Assembly (NCBI GenBank): GCA_002163115.1 | Contig: MAAI01000008.1 | Span: forward strand, 1-64,000 | DNA from: Methylophaga sp. 41_12_T18 | GTDB taxonomy: Bacteria; Pseudomonadota; Gammaproteobacteria; Nitrosococcales; Methylophagaceae | DNA: 64,000 nucleotides | Reading direction: 5' to 3' | Shown: in pieces, positions 8,894 through 16,750 of the stretch | Layout of the letters: each line of letters starts with the position of its first letter | Position numbering within the stretch: the first letter of the stretch is position 1 | Notes under the pieces: generated by a model | What the model saw: only the letters and a program-made list of their open reading frames with translations | What the model was told of the DNA's origin: nothing | The model's database searches: none | Position numbers and translations under genes: made by a program

Positions 8894-10792
8894 TTAACCT
8901 TCTTGTTTTTCTTCCAACATTTCCCAACGTTCATAGGCTTTTTCAAGCTCCTTGGTCAAAGCAGCCAACTCATCTTGAGTTGCCGTGACCTTATCTGCCT
9001 CTTGCTGATAGAATTCTGGATCACCGATGATAGTATGCAACTCATCTTGTTTTTGTTCCAGTTGCTCTATCTTTTTAGGCCAGGCTTCTAAATCCAGCTG
9101 TTCCTGATAGGTTAAGTTGGATTTCTTCTTCGCTGAGCTTGTAGTAGCTTTAGTTGCTTTTGATGTAGTCGATTTTTTTTGAAAATCGGCGGCTTTATCA
9201 AAAGCACGCTGGCGTAACCAATCATCGTAACCACCGACATATTCGCGTACTTGACCATCGTCATCAAATACAATAGTGCTAGTTGAAACATTATTCAAAA
9301 ATGTTCGATCATGACTCACTAATAATAAAGTGCCTTGATAGTTCATCAATAAATCTTCTAATAGATCTAAGGTTTCAGCATCAAGATCATTGGTCGGCTC
9401 ATCCAGTACTAGTAAGTTAGCTGGTTGGGTAAATAATTTAGCGAGTAACAAGCGATTACGTTCACCACCCGATAATGCTTTAACCGGTGTACGAGCACGC
9501 TCAGGTGTAAATAAGAAGTCTTGTAGATAACCGATGATATGTTTACGAGCACCATTAATATCAACAAAGTCAGCACCTTGGCCAACATTATCGACAACAC
9601 TGACTTCTTCATCTAGCTGACTACGTAGTTGATCAAAGTAGGCCACTTCTAAGTTCGTTCCTAACTTTACTTCGCCAGACTCTGCTTGAGAATGACCCAA
9701 TAAAATCGATAATAAGGTTGATTTACCACAACCATTTTTACCAATAATACCGATGCGATCACCACGTTGAATAACGGTAGTGAAGTCATTAAATAACACG
9801 CGACCATCATAACTTTGGCCTACACCCTCGGCTTCAAGTACCAACTTGCCACTACGTTCAGCATCTTGCAGTTGCATATTGACGTTGCCAACTTTCTCAC
9901 GACGTTGGCTACGCTCACGGCGCAATTGTTCTAATGCACGAACTCGGCCTTCATTACGTGTACGTCGTGCTTTGATACCTTGGCGGATCCATACTTCTTC
10001 CTGGGCCAGTTTTTTATCAAACAAGGCATTTTGCTGTGCTTCATCTGACAACATTTGTTCTCGGCGAATTAGGAAGTTAGCGTAATCACCTGGGAAGCTA
10101 GTGATATTACCGCGATCTAGCTGCACAATCCGTGTTGCCAATGATTGTAAAAACATCCGATCATGAGTGATAAACAGCACCGTGCCGCCATAACTTTTCA
10201 AGAATTCTTCTAACCAAGTGATCGAAGCAATATCCAAATGGTTAGTTGGCTCATCGAGTAATAAAATATCAGGTTCTTCAACCAAAGCTTGAGCTAATAA
10301 TACCCGACGTTTCATCCCACCAGATAAAGCAGAAAATTCTGCATCAGGGTCTAATGATAATCGCGAAATAACCGCTTCAACACGCTGCTCCACCGACCAG
10401 CCATCAACAGCTTCTAACTTGTATTGGGCTTTTTCTAATTTAGACAACATTGCTTCAGAGCTATCAGTTTCTAACTGATGAATAATATGGTGATAATCAA
10501 TCAATAACGGTGCGATATCGCCTAAACCTTTCGCGACTACATCAAATACAGAGCCTTCCGTACCTGCAGGTACTTCTTGTTCTAACCGTGCTATTTTTAC
10601 ACCTTGGCTTATAATCTCACCGCCGTCTTCTTTGATTTCACCGGCAATCACCTTCATTAAGGTTGATTTACCCGCACCATTACGGCCAACCAAACACACA
10701 CGTTCGCCACGGTCGAGTTGAAAATCAACTTTATCTAATAAGTTAGGACCGCCAAAACTAACGGTAATTTGTTTTAATGACAATAACGCCAC
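8894..10792 (-). CDS. uup: ABC-F ATPase Uup
   Basis: Soluble ATPase with two ABC domains in one chain and no membrane part; ABC-F proteins act on ribosomes, and Uup is linked to translation/ribosome assembly and to limiting tandem-repeat deletion. Visible: Walker A GRNGAGKST (about residue 37), LSGGMKRR signature and [11 protein letters not shown], an ABC-F linker with many Arg, second Walker A GKNGCGKST, LSGGERNR and LVLDEPTNDLD, then a Lys/Glu-rich C-terminal coiled coil (about 560-630) characteristic of Uup. Length 632 is normal. Starts 2 bases after the yheS stop, so the two form an operon. Confidence 0.94.
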   Translation of the reverse strand: MALLSLKQITVSFGGPNLLDKVDFQLDRGERVCLVGRNGAGKSTLMKVIAGEIKEDGGEIISQGVKIARLEQEVPAGTEGSVFDVVAKGLGDIAPLLIDYHHIIHQLETDSSEAMLSKLEKAQYKLEAVDGWSVEQRVEAVISRLSLDPDAEFSALSGGMKRRVLLAQALVEEPDILLLDEPTNHLDIASITWLEEFLKSYGGTVLFITHDRMFLQSLATRIVQLDRGNITSFPGDYANFLIRREQMLSDEAQQNALFDKKLAQEEVWIRQGIKARRTRNEGRVRALEQLRRERSQRREKVGNVNMQLQDAERSGKLVLEAEGVGQSYDGRVLFNDFTTVIQRGDRIGIIGKNGCGKSTLLSILLGHSQAESGEVKLGTNLEVAYFDQLRSQLDEEVSVVDNVGQGADFVDINGARKHIIGYLQDFLFTPERARTPVKALSGGERNRLLLAKLFTQPANLLVLDEPTNDLDAETLDLLEDLLMNYQGTLLLVSHDRTFLNNVSTSTIVFDDDGQVREYVGGYDDWLRQRAFDKAADFQKKSTTSKATKATTSSAKKKSNLTYQEQLDLEAWPKKIEQLEQKQDELHTIIGDPEFYQQEADKVTATQDELAALTKELEKAYERWEMLEEKQEG

Positions 10793-10794
10793 GG

Positions 10795-12690
10795 TTATTC
10801 CTCTTCAGCTTGTGCTGTTTCTAGAGCATCACTGGCTTCAAACCAATCTGACTCTGTCTGTTCTAATTCTGATTTTATTGCTGCTTGGTCGCGCAATAAC
10901 GCTTTTAATTTGTCTTTATTACTGTCTTCATAAAGACTGCCATCAGCCAGCTGTTCTTCCACTGCTGTTAGCTTAGTTTGTAGTTTATCCATCTGCTGTT
11001 CGGCTTTTTTCACTACATTACGTAATGGTTGTAGTTTTTGCCGCTGAGCTGCCGCTGCTTGACGGTCATTCTTTTTCTTATTATTACCACTGCTTATTGA
11101 TGTTTCTGTTTTAACTGGTTTATCTTTGGTGATTAACCATTGACGGTAATCATCCAAATCACCATCAAACGTTTTAGCTTGGCCATCTGATACTAACCAC
11201 AATTCATCGGCTACGGTACGTAACAAATGACGATCATGTGAGACCACGACCAATGCGCCTTCAAAATCCTGCAAGGCTAAGGTCAATGCCAAACGCATCT
11301 CTAAATCTAAATGGTTAGTTGGTTCATCTAATAGCAGTACGGCTGGCTTTTGATAAACCAATAACGCTAAAACTAAACGTGCTTTTTCACCACCTGAGAA
11401 TGGCCCAACCGGCGCTAAAGCATCATCACCTTGAAAACCAAAACCACCTACAAAGTTTCGTAAATCTGATTCGCTCGCTTGCCGATCTAAACGCTGCAAA
11501 TGTTGCAACGGACTATCTTCAACATACAACTGCTCTAATTGATGCTGAGCAAAATAAGCGATGCGTATATCTTTGGCTTCTTTACGTTTACCTTTTAACT
11601 GTGGCAAAACACCGGCAATCAACTTGATCAGTGTCGACTTACCTGCACCATTCGGGCCTAACAAACCAATACGGTCACCCGGTGCTAACGACAACTTAAC
11701 ATTTTCAATTAATGCTACATCATTGTACCCCACCGCCACTTTCTCCAAGCTAATTAACGGTGTAGTTAATCGTGATGGTGGAAAAAAACTAAAGTGAAAA
11801 GGCGAATCGACATGCGCCGGAGCAATCAGCTCCATACGCTCCAATGCTTTAACCCGACTTTGTGCTTGTTTAGCTTTGGTAGCCTTAGCTTTAAAGCGAG
11901 TCACAAAACTACGAATATGGGCAATTTCACGTTGCTGCTTTTGATGAGCTGCTTGTTGGTGCGCTAAATGTTCTGCACGTGCTAATTCAAAGGCAGAATA
12001 ATTACCGCTATACACTTTCATCCGTTGGTGTTCGATATGAACAATCTGTGTCACCACCCGATCTAAGAAATCTCGATCATGTGAAATTAGTATCAACGTT
12101 CCCGGGTAATTACGCAGCCACTCTTCCAGCCAATAAACCGCTTCCAAATCCAAATGGTTGGTTGGCTCATCAAGTAGCAATAAGTCAGAGCGACACATTA
12201 AAGCCTGTGCCAAATTCAAACGCATCCGCCAGCCACCAGAAAAGGAAGTAACAGGTAAGGTTTCTTGCTCGGCTTTGAAACCTAAACCGTGCATTAACCG
12301 GCCAGCACGACTACGAGCGGTATAACCATTAATCGCAGCTAACTTATCATGCAATTCACTTTGATGATGGCCATCATGTTCTTGCTCAGCTTTAACAAGT
12401 TCAGCTTGCAAGCGAGTCAATTCTGCATCGCCTTCCAACACATAATCAATTGCTGACTGTTCAACAGCTGGTGTTTCTTGCGCCACATGCGCAATCACCC
12501 ACGAGTCTGGAATCGATACCGAACCGGTATCGGCATGCAATTGATCTCGGAATAATGCAAAAAGACTAGATTTACCAGTACCGTTAGCACCCGTTAGACC
12601 TACATTTTGTCCGGGATGCACCGTCAAATTAGCATCTTCAAATAAGAGACGCACACCGCGACGGATAGAGAGTTTATTCAGTTTAATCAT
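10795..12690 (-). CDS. yheS: ABC-F ATPase YheS
   Basis: Second ABC-F protein of the pair, 631 residues. It has two ABC domains: Walker A GANGTGKSS near residue 36, FSGGWRMR and [11 protein letters not shown]; second Walker A GPNGAGKST, FSGGEKAR and [11 protein letters not shown]. The interdomain linker is Lys/Gln/Ala-rich and the C-terminus a charged coiled coil. The opening MIKLNKLSIRRG matches YheS rather than EttA or Uup. Family members bind translating ribosomes. First gene of the yheS-uup-methyltransferase run; the 275-bp region upstream holds a palindromic repeat. Confidence 0.92.
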   Translation of the reverse strand: MIKLNKLSIRRGVRLLFEDANLTVHPGQNVGLTGANGTGKSSLFALFRDQLHADTGSVSIPDSWVIAHVAQETPAVEQSAIDYVLEGDAELTRLQAELVKAEQEHDGHHQSELHDKLAAINGYTARSRAGRLMHGLGFKAEQETLPVTSFSGGWRMRLNLAQALMCRSDLLLLDEPTNHLDLEAVYWLEEWLRNYPGTLILISHDRDFLDRVVTQIVHIEHQRMKVYSGNYSAFELARAEHLAHQQAAHQKQQREIAHIRSFVTRFKAKATKAKQAQSRVKALERMELIAPAHVDSPFHFSFFPPSRLTTPLISLEKVAVGYNDVALIENVKLSLAPGDRIGLLGPNGAGKSTLIKLIAGVLPQLKGKRKEAKDIRIAYFAQHQLEQLYVEDSPLQHLQRLDRQASESDLRNFVGGFGFQGDDALAPVGPFSGGEKARLVLALLVYQKPAVLLLDEPTNHLDLEMRLALTLALQDFEGALVVVSHDRHLLRTVADELWLVSDGQAKTFDGDLDDYRQWLITKDKPVKTETSISSGNNKKKNDRQAAAAQRQKLQPLRNVVKKAEQQMDKLQTKLTAVEEQLADGSLYEDSNKDKLKALLRDQAAIKSELEQTESDWFEASDALETAQAEEE

Positions 12691-12757
12691 GGCGCGTATT
12701 GTAACTGATTAGAGGTGTTTATTTTGCCTTAAAGGCTTGTTTCAAAACTAAGATTAA

Positions 12758-12945
12758 TTCCCTATGCCCTCAATGCGTAGCCGAGCATCGCAAAGCAGTT
12801 TGGATCAAGCGCGACGAGTGTCTGAGCGTAGCGAGTTTTCTCGTCGAGCCCAAACTGATTGAGAAGCACAGGGAATCGCGCAGCGACAAGCATGGGCTGC
12901 CCTTTTGTTTGGTTCGTTTATTTTGGGCATGCAAAATAAATGAAC
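12758..12945. repeat. imperfect palindromic intergenic repeat element
   Basis: Long nested inverted repeats with no coding sense: 12758-12767 pairs with 12866-12875 (one mismatch), 12769-12774 with 12858-12863, 12796-12803 with 12850-12857, and 12812-12818 with 12840-12846. Downstream, 12912-12924 pairs with 12933-12945 (one mismatch), and 12946-12950 with 12956-12960. The sequence has a higher GC content than its flanks and resembles a repeat I recall from several marine Gammaproteobacteria genomes, where it is often miscalled as a small gene. Copy number here cannot be judged from one window. It separates yheS from ung. Confidence 0.75.
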
Positions 12946-12964
12946 TCGCCATTAAGGCGAAATT

Positions 12965-13654
12965 CTACTTTGCTTCTGACAACTGCCAATCAACAACCTC
13001 TTTCCCTCTCTCCAGTAAATAAGCATTAGCCAAACTAAAGTGCCGACAGCCAAAAAAGCCACGATAGGCTGACAATGGTGATGGATGTGGCGCTGTTAAT
13101 ACCAGATGTTTGTCAGTATCAATCATCGCGCCTTTTTTCTGGGCATAGCTTCCCCACAACATAAATACGACATTGTCACATTGTTCATTAACCGTACTTA
13201 TTACTTTATCTGTGAACTGTTCCCAACCTTTGCCTTGATGAGCATTAGCGTTGGAGTCTTCTACGGTTAATACGGCATTAAGTAACAATACGCCTTGCTG
13301 TGCCCAACTTTCTAAATAGCCATGTTGAGCAGGCTCTATGTCTAAATCGGTTTTTAGTTCTTTATAGATATTCACCAATGACGGTGGTGTTTTAATGCCG
13401 GGCAGTACGGAAAAACACAAGCCATGCGCTTGATTGGGTTGGTGATAGGGATCTTGGCCGAGAATAACGACTTTGACTTCATCTAGCGGGGTGGTTTCTA
13501 AGGCATGGAACCAGTGTGACTTTGGAGGATAGATGGTTTTGTTTTGTGCGAGTTCGGCATCTAAATATGCTGAGAGTTTTTGCATATAAGGTAAGTCAAA
13601 CTCACCGTTAAGTTGTGGCTGCCAACTGGATGCTGCATCTAATGTCATTGTCAT
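12965..13654 (-). CDS. ung: uracil-DNA glycosylase, family 1
   Basis: Removes uracil from DNA by cutting the N-glycosidic bond, starting base excision repair. The 229-residue protein has the catalytic water-activating motif GQDPYH (66-71, Asp68), the uracil-pocket stretch GLCFSV and the minor-groove motif [11 protein letters not shown] with its catalytic His near residue 195. Length is typical. ATG start with a strong AAGGAG seven or so bases upstream. It follows sodX by 36 bp on the same strand, so it may be read through from the Ni-SOD operon; more likely this is partial coupling. Confidence 0.97.
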   Translation of the reverse strand: MTMTLDAASSWQPQLNGEFDLPYMQKLSAYLDAELAQNKTIYPPKSHWFHALETTPLDEVKVVILGQDPYHQPNQAHGLCFSVLPGIKTPPSLVNIYKELKTDLDIEPAQHGYLESWAQQGVLLLNAVLTVEDSNANAHQGKGWEQFTDKVISTVNEQCDNVVFMLWGSYAQKKGAMIDTDKHLVLTAPHPSPLSAYRGFFGCRHFSLANAYLLERGKEVVDWQLSEAK

Positions 13655-13690
13655 CGTTCACTCCTTAAAGACTGAATAATGGTAGCAAAT

Positions 13691-13972
13691 TTAGCGTTTG
13701 ATTTGCAGAATGACTTTGCCAAAGATCTGTTGTTTTGAAATCCAGCCCATATCTTCAGACGATACACTGGCTTCATTTTCACCGGTCAGTAAGTAACCTT
13801 TTTCTTCTGAAACTTGCTCGATGCGTTTGATGATTTTGTTGTAGCGATCATGATCTGCCACTACTAGGTCGCCGGGGCGTAACGACCAAAAAAAACGGCT
13901 AACGACGACAAAGTCATCGTTAGCCAGTTTTGGTAACATACTATCACCCTGAACCTTTATCAGGCTCAACAT
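13691..13972 (-). CDS. sodX: S24/S26-type peptidase, nickel SOD maturation protease
   Basis: A 93-residue LexA-fold/signal-peptidase-like protease. The catalytic serine is in VQGDSMLP (Ser11), the second half carries NKIIKRIEQV with the candidate general-base Lys, and GYLLTGENEAS gives the usual strand after it. Such small proteases next to sodN (SodX/CbiY) remove the SodN propeptide so that the new N-terminal His can bind nickel. It lies 3 bases after the sodN stop, confirming the pairing. No signal peptide or anchor is seen. Confidence 0.88.
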   Translation of the reverse strand: MLSLIKVQGDSMLPKLANDDFVVVSRFFWSLRPGDLVVADHDRYNKIIKRIEQVSEEKGYLLTGENEASVSSEDMGWISKQQIFGKVILQIKR

Positions 13973-13975
13973 AAC

Positions 13976-14482
13976 TTAGATAGCTGTTAGTTTTGGGTAT
14001 ACCACTGCTAAGCTTGGTGGGTAAGGACATGTTGCTGTGTAAGTTTCTACACCTTTTGTTGTCCAGAATGCTGCTGCAAATTCATTAACAAGTTCCAACA
14101 GTTTTAAACCGTGTTCACGAGCAACGTGTTGCTTTGTTTTAGATGCTTGCAACATGATGTTGTGCACTAAGCTGTGAATCTCAGGGAATTGATCAAACTG
14201 TGGTTGTTTGAAGTAATCACCCCAAATAACACGGATTTCTTCTTTTAATTTCACGCCGTGCGCTTCTTTTTCGTTAGTTAAACGAATAAGTTGTGCTTGA
14301 TCAGCAATCGTTAATTCAGCTTTTTGACTGATTTCTTCAATCAAATCGATCATGCGAACCATAGTTAACACAGCAATTTGCGCTGAACTTGGATCGTAAA
14401 TTTTACATGGGATGTCGCAATGTGCCGATGCCGTTGGTACAGAAAAAACCTTGTCTAAGGCCGTTACCATTGAGTGAAGCAT
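13976..14482 (-). CDS. sodN: nickel-containing superoxide dismutase precursor
   Basis: Converts superoxide to O2 and H2O2 using a single Ni ion. After a 20-residue propeptide comes the nickel hook HCDIPCKIYD: His21, Cys22 and Cys26 are the expected Ni ligands (positions 1, 2 and 6 of the mature enzyme), with Pro25 and Tyr29 of the conserved loop also present. The usual Gly at mature position 7 is Lys here. The rest is the helical-bundle domain; total 168 residues is normal. ATG start with AGGAG upstream. Sits between a small His-rich protein and the maturation protease in one operon. Confidence 0.96.
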   Translation of the reverse strand: MLHSMVTALDKVFSVPTASAHCDIPCKIYDPSSAQIAVLTMVRMIDLIEEISQKAELTIADQAQLIRLTNEKEAHGVKLKEEIRVIWGDYFKQPQFDQFPEIHSLVHNIMLQASKTKQHVAREHGLKLLELVNEFAAAFWTTKGVETYTATCPYPPSLAVVYPKLTAI

Positions 14483-14483
14483 A

Positions 14484-14672
14484 TTATTTATTCTCCTGAT
14501 TTAGTTGTTTATGACGCGTAACTTGTATTCCTACAGCGATTACACCGATGAAAGATAATAATAGAAATGCGTGCGTCCATCCACTAATCCAATGACCGTG
14601 GTCATGGCCAGCATGGGCAAACACTGCATTTGAAAATAAGGTGATAAACACCACAAATAAATTACGTAACAT
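14484..14672 (-). CDS. small His-rich membrane protein linked to sodN
   Basis: A 62-residue protein with a signal-peptide-like hydrophobic N-terminus (about 5-19), then AHAGHDHGHW (five His within 13 residues) and one membrane segment (about 33-50), ending in a short basic tail. Its stop codon lies one base before the sodN start, so the two are translationally coupled. Placed next to a nickel enzyme, the His cluster suggests periplasmic metal binding, perhaps nickel delivery or import, but this is inference. I do not recognise a named family. Confidence 0.75.
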   Translation of the reverse strand: MLRNLFVVFITLFSNAVFAHAGHDHGHWISGWTHAFLLLSFIGVIAVGIQVTRHKQLNQENK

Positions 14673-14696
14673 TAAATATCCTTGTATTACCTATGT

Positions 14697-15146
14697 TTAA
14701 TGAACACTTGCTCTTGGAGCAATCAGATTTGCAAGGCCAAGTTGGAACTCATCCTGTAATTTCTGTTGGTTTGATGAAATATCATGACGATGACGTTTAC
14801 AGAATAAAGTTCCGTCCATTTGCAGCTTGATAGCGCCATTAAAAATGGCTGTTGTCTGCTCAACCGTTTTATCTGGTTGCTTGTTTATTTTCTGGAGAAA
14901 ATAAAGACTGCGTTGATAAACTTGATAAGCATTAGCAAAATCCATGATTTTTATATATGAATCAGCCAAGCTTAAATAACTCACCATGATCGACGAGATC
15001 ACTTTCGGTGAAGTTAGGTTAACGGTTTCCGTCATCGATGATTTTGCGATTGCTAAAGCTTGCTGATTCAAAGTGATTGCCGTTATAAAAGCTTTATCGT
15101 AATAAGCTCTCTTTGCTTGTTTTAAGGTGTTTTCCCATTCCCACAT
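14697..15146 (-). CDS. TPR-like helical protein, first gene of the Ni-SOD operon
   Basis: A 149-residue soluble protein made of helices with TPR-like spacing (AYYDKAFITAITLNQQALAIA near residue 14; SLADSYIKIMDFANAYQVYQ near residue 76). The C-terminal third has CKRHRHD, a possible metal-binding cluster. No signal peptide. The start is the first ATG after a Fur-like operator 35 bases upstream; the ribosome binding site is weak (AAGA). It precedes the small His-rich gene by 24 bp on the same strand. Function unknown; the context suggests a role with nickel SOD. Confidence 0.65.
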   Translation of the reverse strand: MWEWENTLKQAKRAYYDKAFITAITLNQQALAIAKSSMTETVNLTSPKVISSIMVSYLSLADSYIKIMDFANAYQVYQRSLYFLQKINKQPDKTVEQTTAIFNGAIKLQMDGTLFCKRHRHDISSNQQKLQDEFQLGLANLIAPRASVH

Positions 15147-15180
15147 AGTCTTATGTCCATATCCACAAGGTTAGCTTATT

Positions 15181-15199
15181 TTTAATGATAATGATTTGC
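15181..15199 (-). promoter_or_regulatory. Fur-box-like operator upstream of the Ni-SOD operon
   Basis: Read on the plus strand, the 19-mer matches the Fur consensus (GATAATGATAATCATTATC) at 14 of 19 positions, including a run of ten. It lies 35 bases before the start of the first operon gene, next to a TATACT -10-like hexamer (15210-15215, minus strand). A Fur-family repressor, Fur or Nur, could bind here. The match was counted by hand. Confidence 0.6.
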
Positions 15200-15351
15200 A
15201 TTTAGCTTTAGTATAAATAAATACGCTGCTGCTGGCTATGGTTAAGCTAAATTTTTCTCGCCCTGTCCTGCTTGTTGTTATTGCGCTATATACAAGTAGT
15301 AGCGCTTTCTTTATTCTGAGCTGACTCAATTCAGCTCGACTAGGTAGCCCC

Positions 15352-16686
15352 TTGGACTTAACCAAAGATCCGATCTCACTTTTAATCAGACAAATAGCCA
15401 CACCTGCTAGTATTGGCATGTTTTTCAGCACCATGTATTACTTGGTCGATAACTTTTATGCTGGCATGTTGTCGTCTACAGCCTTAGCTGGCATTTCATT
15501 GGCTGCGCCGATCTTTTTTATGGGCCAAGCAATCGCAATTGGTATCGGCCAAGGTACTAATGCCCTCGTTGGCCATGCCTTAGGTTCAAAAAATCAGGCC
15601 GAAGCTGAAAAATTAGCCGGTCATGCCTTGTCATTTTCTTGGGTGATCTCACTGAGCATGGGCTTACTTATTCTTCTTGCTGCGCCCTTACTATTCAAAT
15701 TGATCGGTGCTGAAGGTGATTACACGCAAGAAACCTTTAAATACCTGTCTATCGTCTTACCACTACTGGCGGTGTCTTCTTTTGGCATGGCAGCCAATGG
15801 CATCCTCAATGCCATGGGTGATACCACCAGCATGCGTAATGGTTTGATCGTGGCCTTTTTTGCCAATATTGCACTCGATCCACTGTTTGTCTTTACCTTT
15901 GGCTGGGGCGTATATGGGTTAGCGGCCGCCACCGTGATCACACAACTAGGTAGTGCCATTTACCTCACCATCAAAGTTAAACGAAGTAAGCTAGGTAACT
16001 GTCTAACCTTTGCTAATCTCAATCCTTATTGGTCACATTACAAAGCACTTATTAATCAATCATTACCGGCCAGTGGCAACTTATTTCTCGTCGCTTTAGG
16101 CTCGTTAATTATCACTGCGGCCGTAGCCCAATTTGGTGAAGAAGCGGTAGCCGGTCATGGCATCGCCTTGCGTATCGAACAACTGGTATTGCTGCCAACC
16201 ATTGGCCTTAATATCGCCGTATTGTCACTTGTCAGCGTTAACTTTGGTGGCCAACACTATCAACGCATGGATCATGTCACCATTGAAGCAATCAAAATTG
16301 GCACCTCATTAATGGTGGTCGGCGGCATTCTAATTTTTGTCTTTGCCCGTCCCCTTATTTCATTATTTGTCGATAACCCAGCCATTATTGAAATCGGTGT
16401 TAGTTATTTACGGGTTGAAGCCATCATCCTGCCCGCCTATGTATTGGTATTTGTATCAGCTGCAACCTTACAGGGCTTAAAGAAACCGTTAATACCTATG
16501 TATTTCAATGTCATTCGCACCTTATTACTGCCTATTGGTTTTATCTTTGTTGCCTTGACACTGTTCGAGACAGGTATTTATGGTGTGTGGTGGTCGATTG
16601 CCATAGCGAGTTGGCTGATCGGCATCATGCAATTTGTGCATATGCGAAACTCAGTCACCCTACCAAATAAGCTAAACAATCCTTAG
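15352..16686 (+). CDS. MATE-family multidrug/sodium antiporter
   Basis: Inner-membrane exporter with about 12 membrane segments in 444 residues, belonging to the MATE (MatE Pfam) superfamily; such proteins expel cationic drugs or metabolites in exchange for Na+ or H+. The N-terminus shows the usual PASIGMFFSTMYYLVDNFYAG, repeated in part after the midpoint (LPASGNLFLVALGS), as expected from the two-fold architecture. The start is TTG at 15352, with AGGTAG just upstream; there is no ATG in frame before residue 23, and a stop lies 28 bases upstream. Substrate not predictable. Confidence 0.9.
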   Translation: MDLTKDPISLLIRQIATPASIGMFFSTMYYLVDNFYAGMLSSTALAGISLAAPIFFMGQAIAIGIGQGTNALVGHALGSKNQAEAEKLAGHALSFSWVISLSMGLLILLAAPLLFKLIGAEGDYTQETFKYLSIVLPLLAVSSFGMAANGILNAMGDTTSMRNGLIVAFFANIALDPLFVFTFGWGVYGLAAATVITQLGSAIYLTIKVKRSKLGNCLTFANLNPYWSHYKALINQSLPASGNLFLVALGSLIITAAVAQFGEEAVAGHGIALRIEQLVLLPTIGLNIAVLSLVSVNFGGQHYQRMDHVTIEAIKIGTSLMVVGGILIFVFARPLISLFVDNPAIIEIGVSYLRVEAIILPAYVLVFVSAATLQGLKKPLIPMYFNVIRTLLLPIGFIFVALTLFETGIYGVWWSIAIASWLIGIMQFVHMRNSVTLPNKLNNP

Positions 16687-16750
16687 CTGAATTTTGTTAA
16701 TATTGTCAGCCTATTAGCAATATTCACATCATTCATCTAGGCAACTTATT

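Noticed and set aside
12770-12952. Small open frame (60 codons) on the minus strand
   Set aside because: It lies wholly within the palindromic repeat, has no protein-like features and no binding site; its reading is a product of the repeat.
15171-15434. 87-codon minus-strand frame over the sodN operator
   Set aside because: Covers the operon promoter and the start of the MATE gene in antisense; no coding signals.
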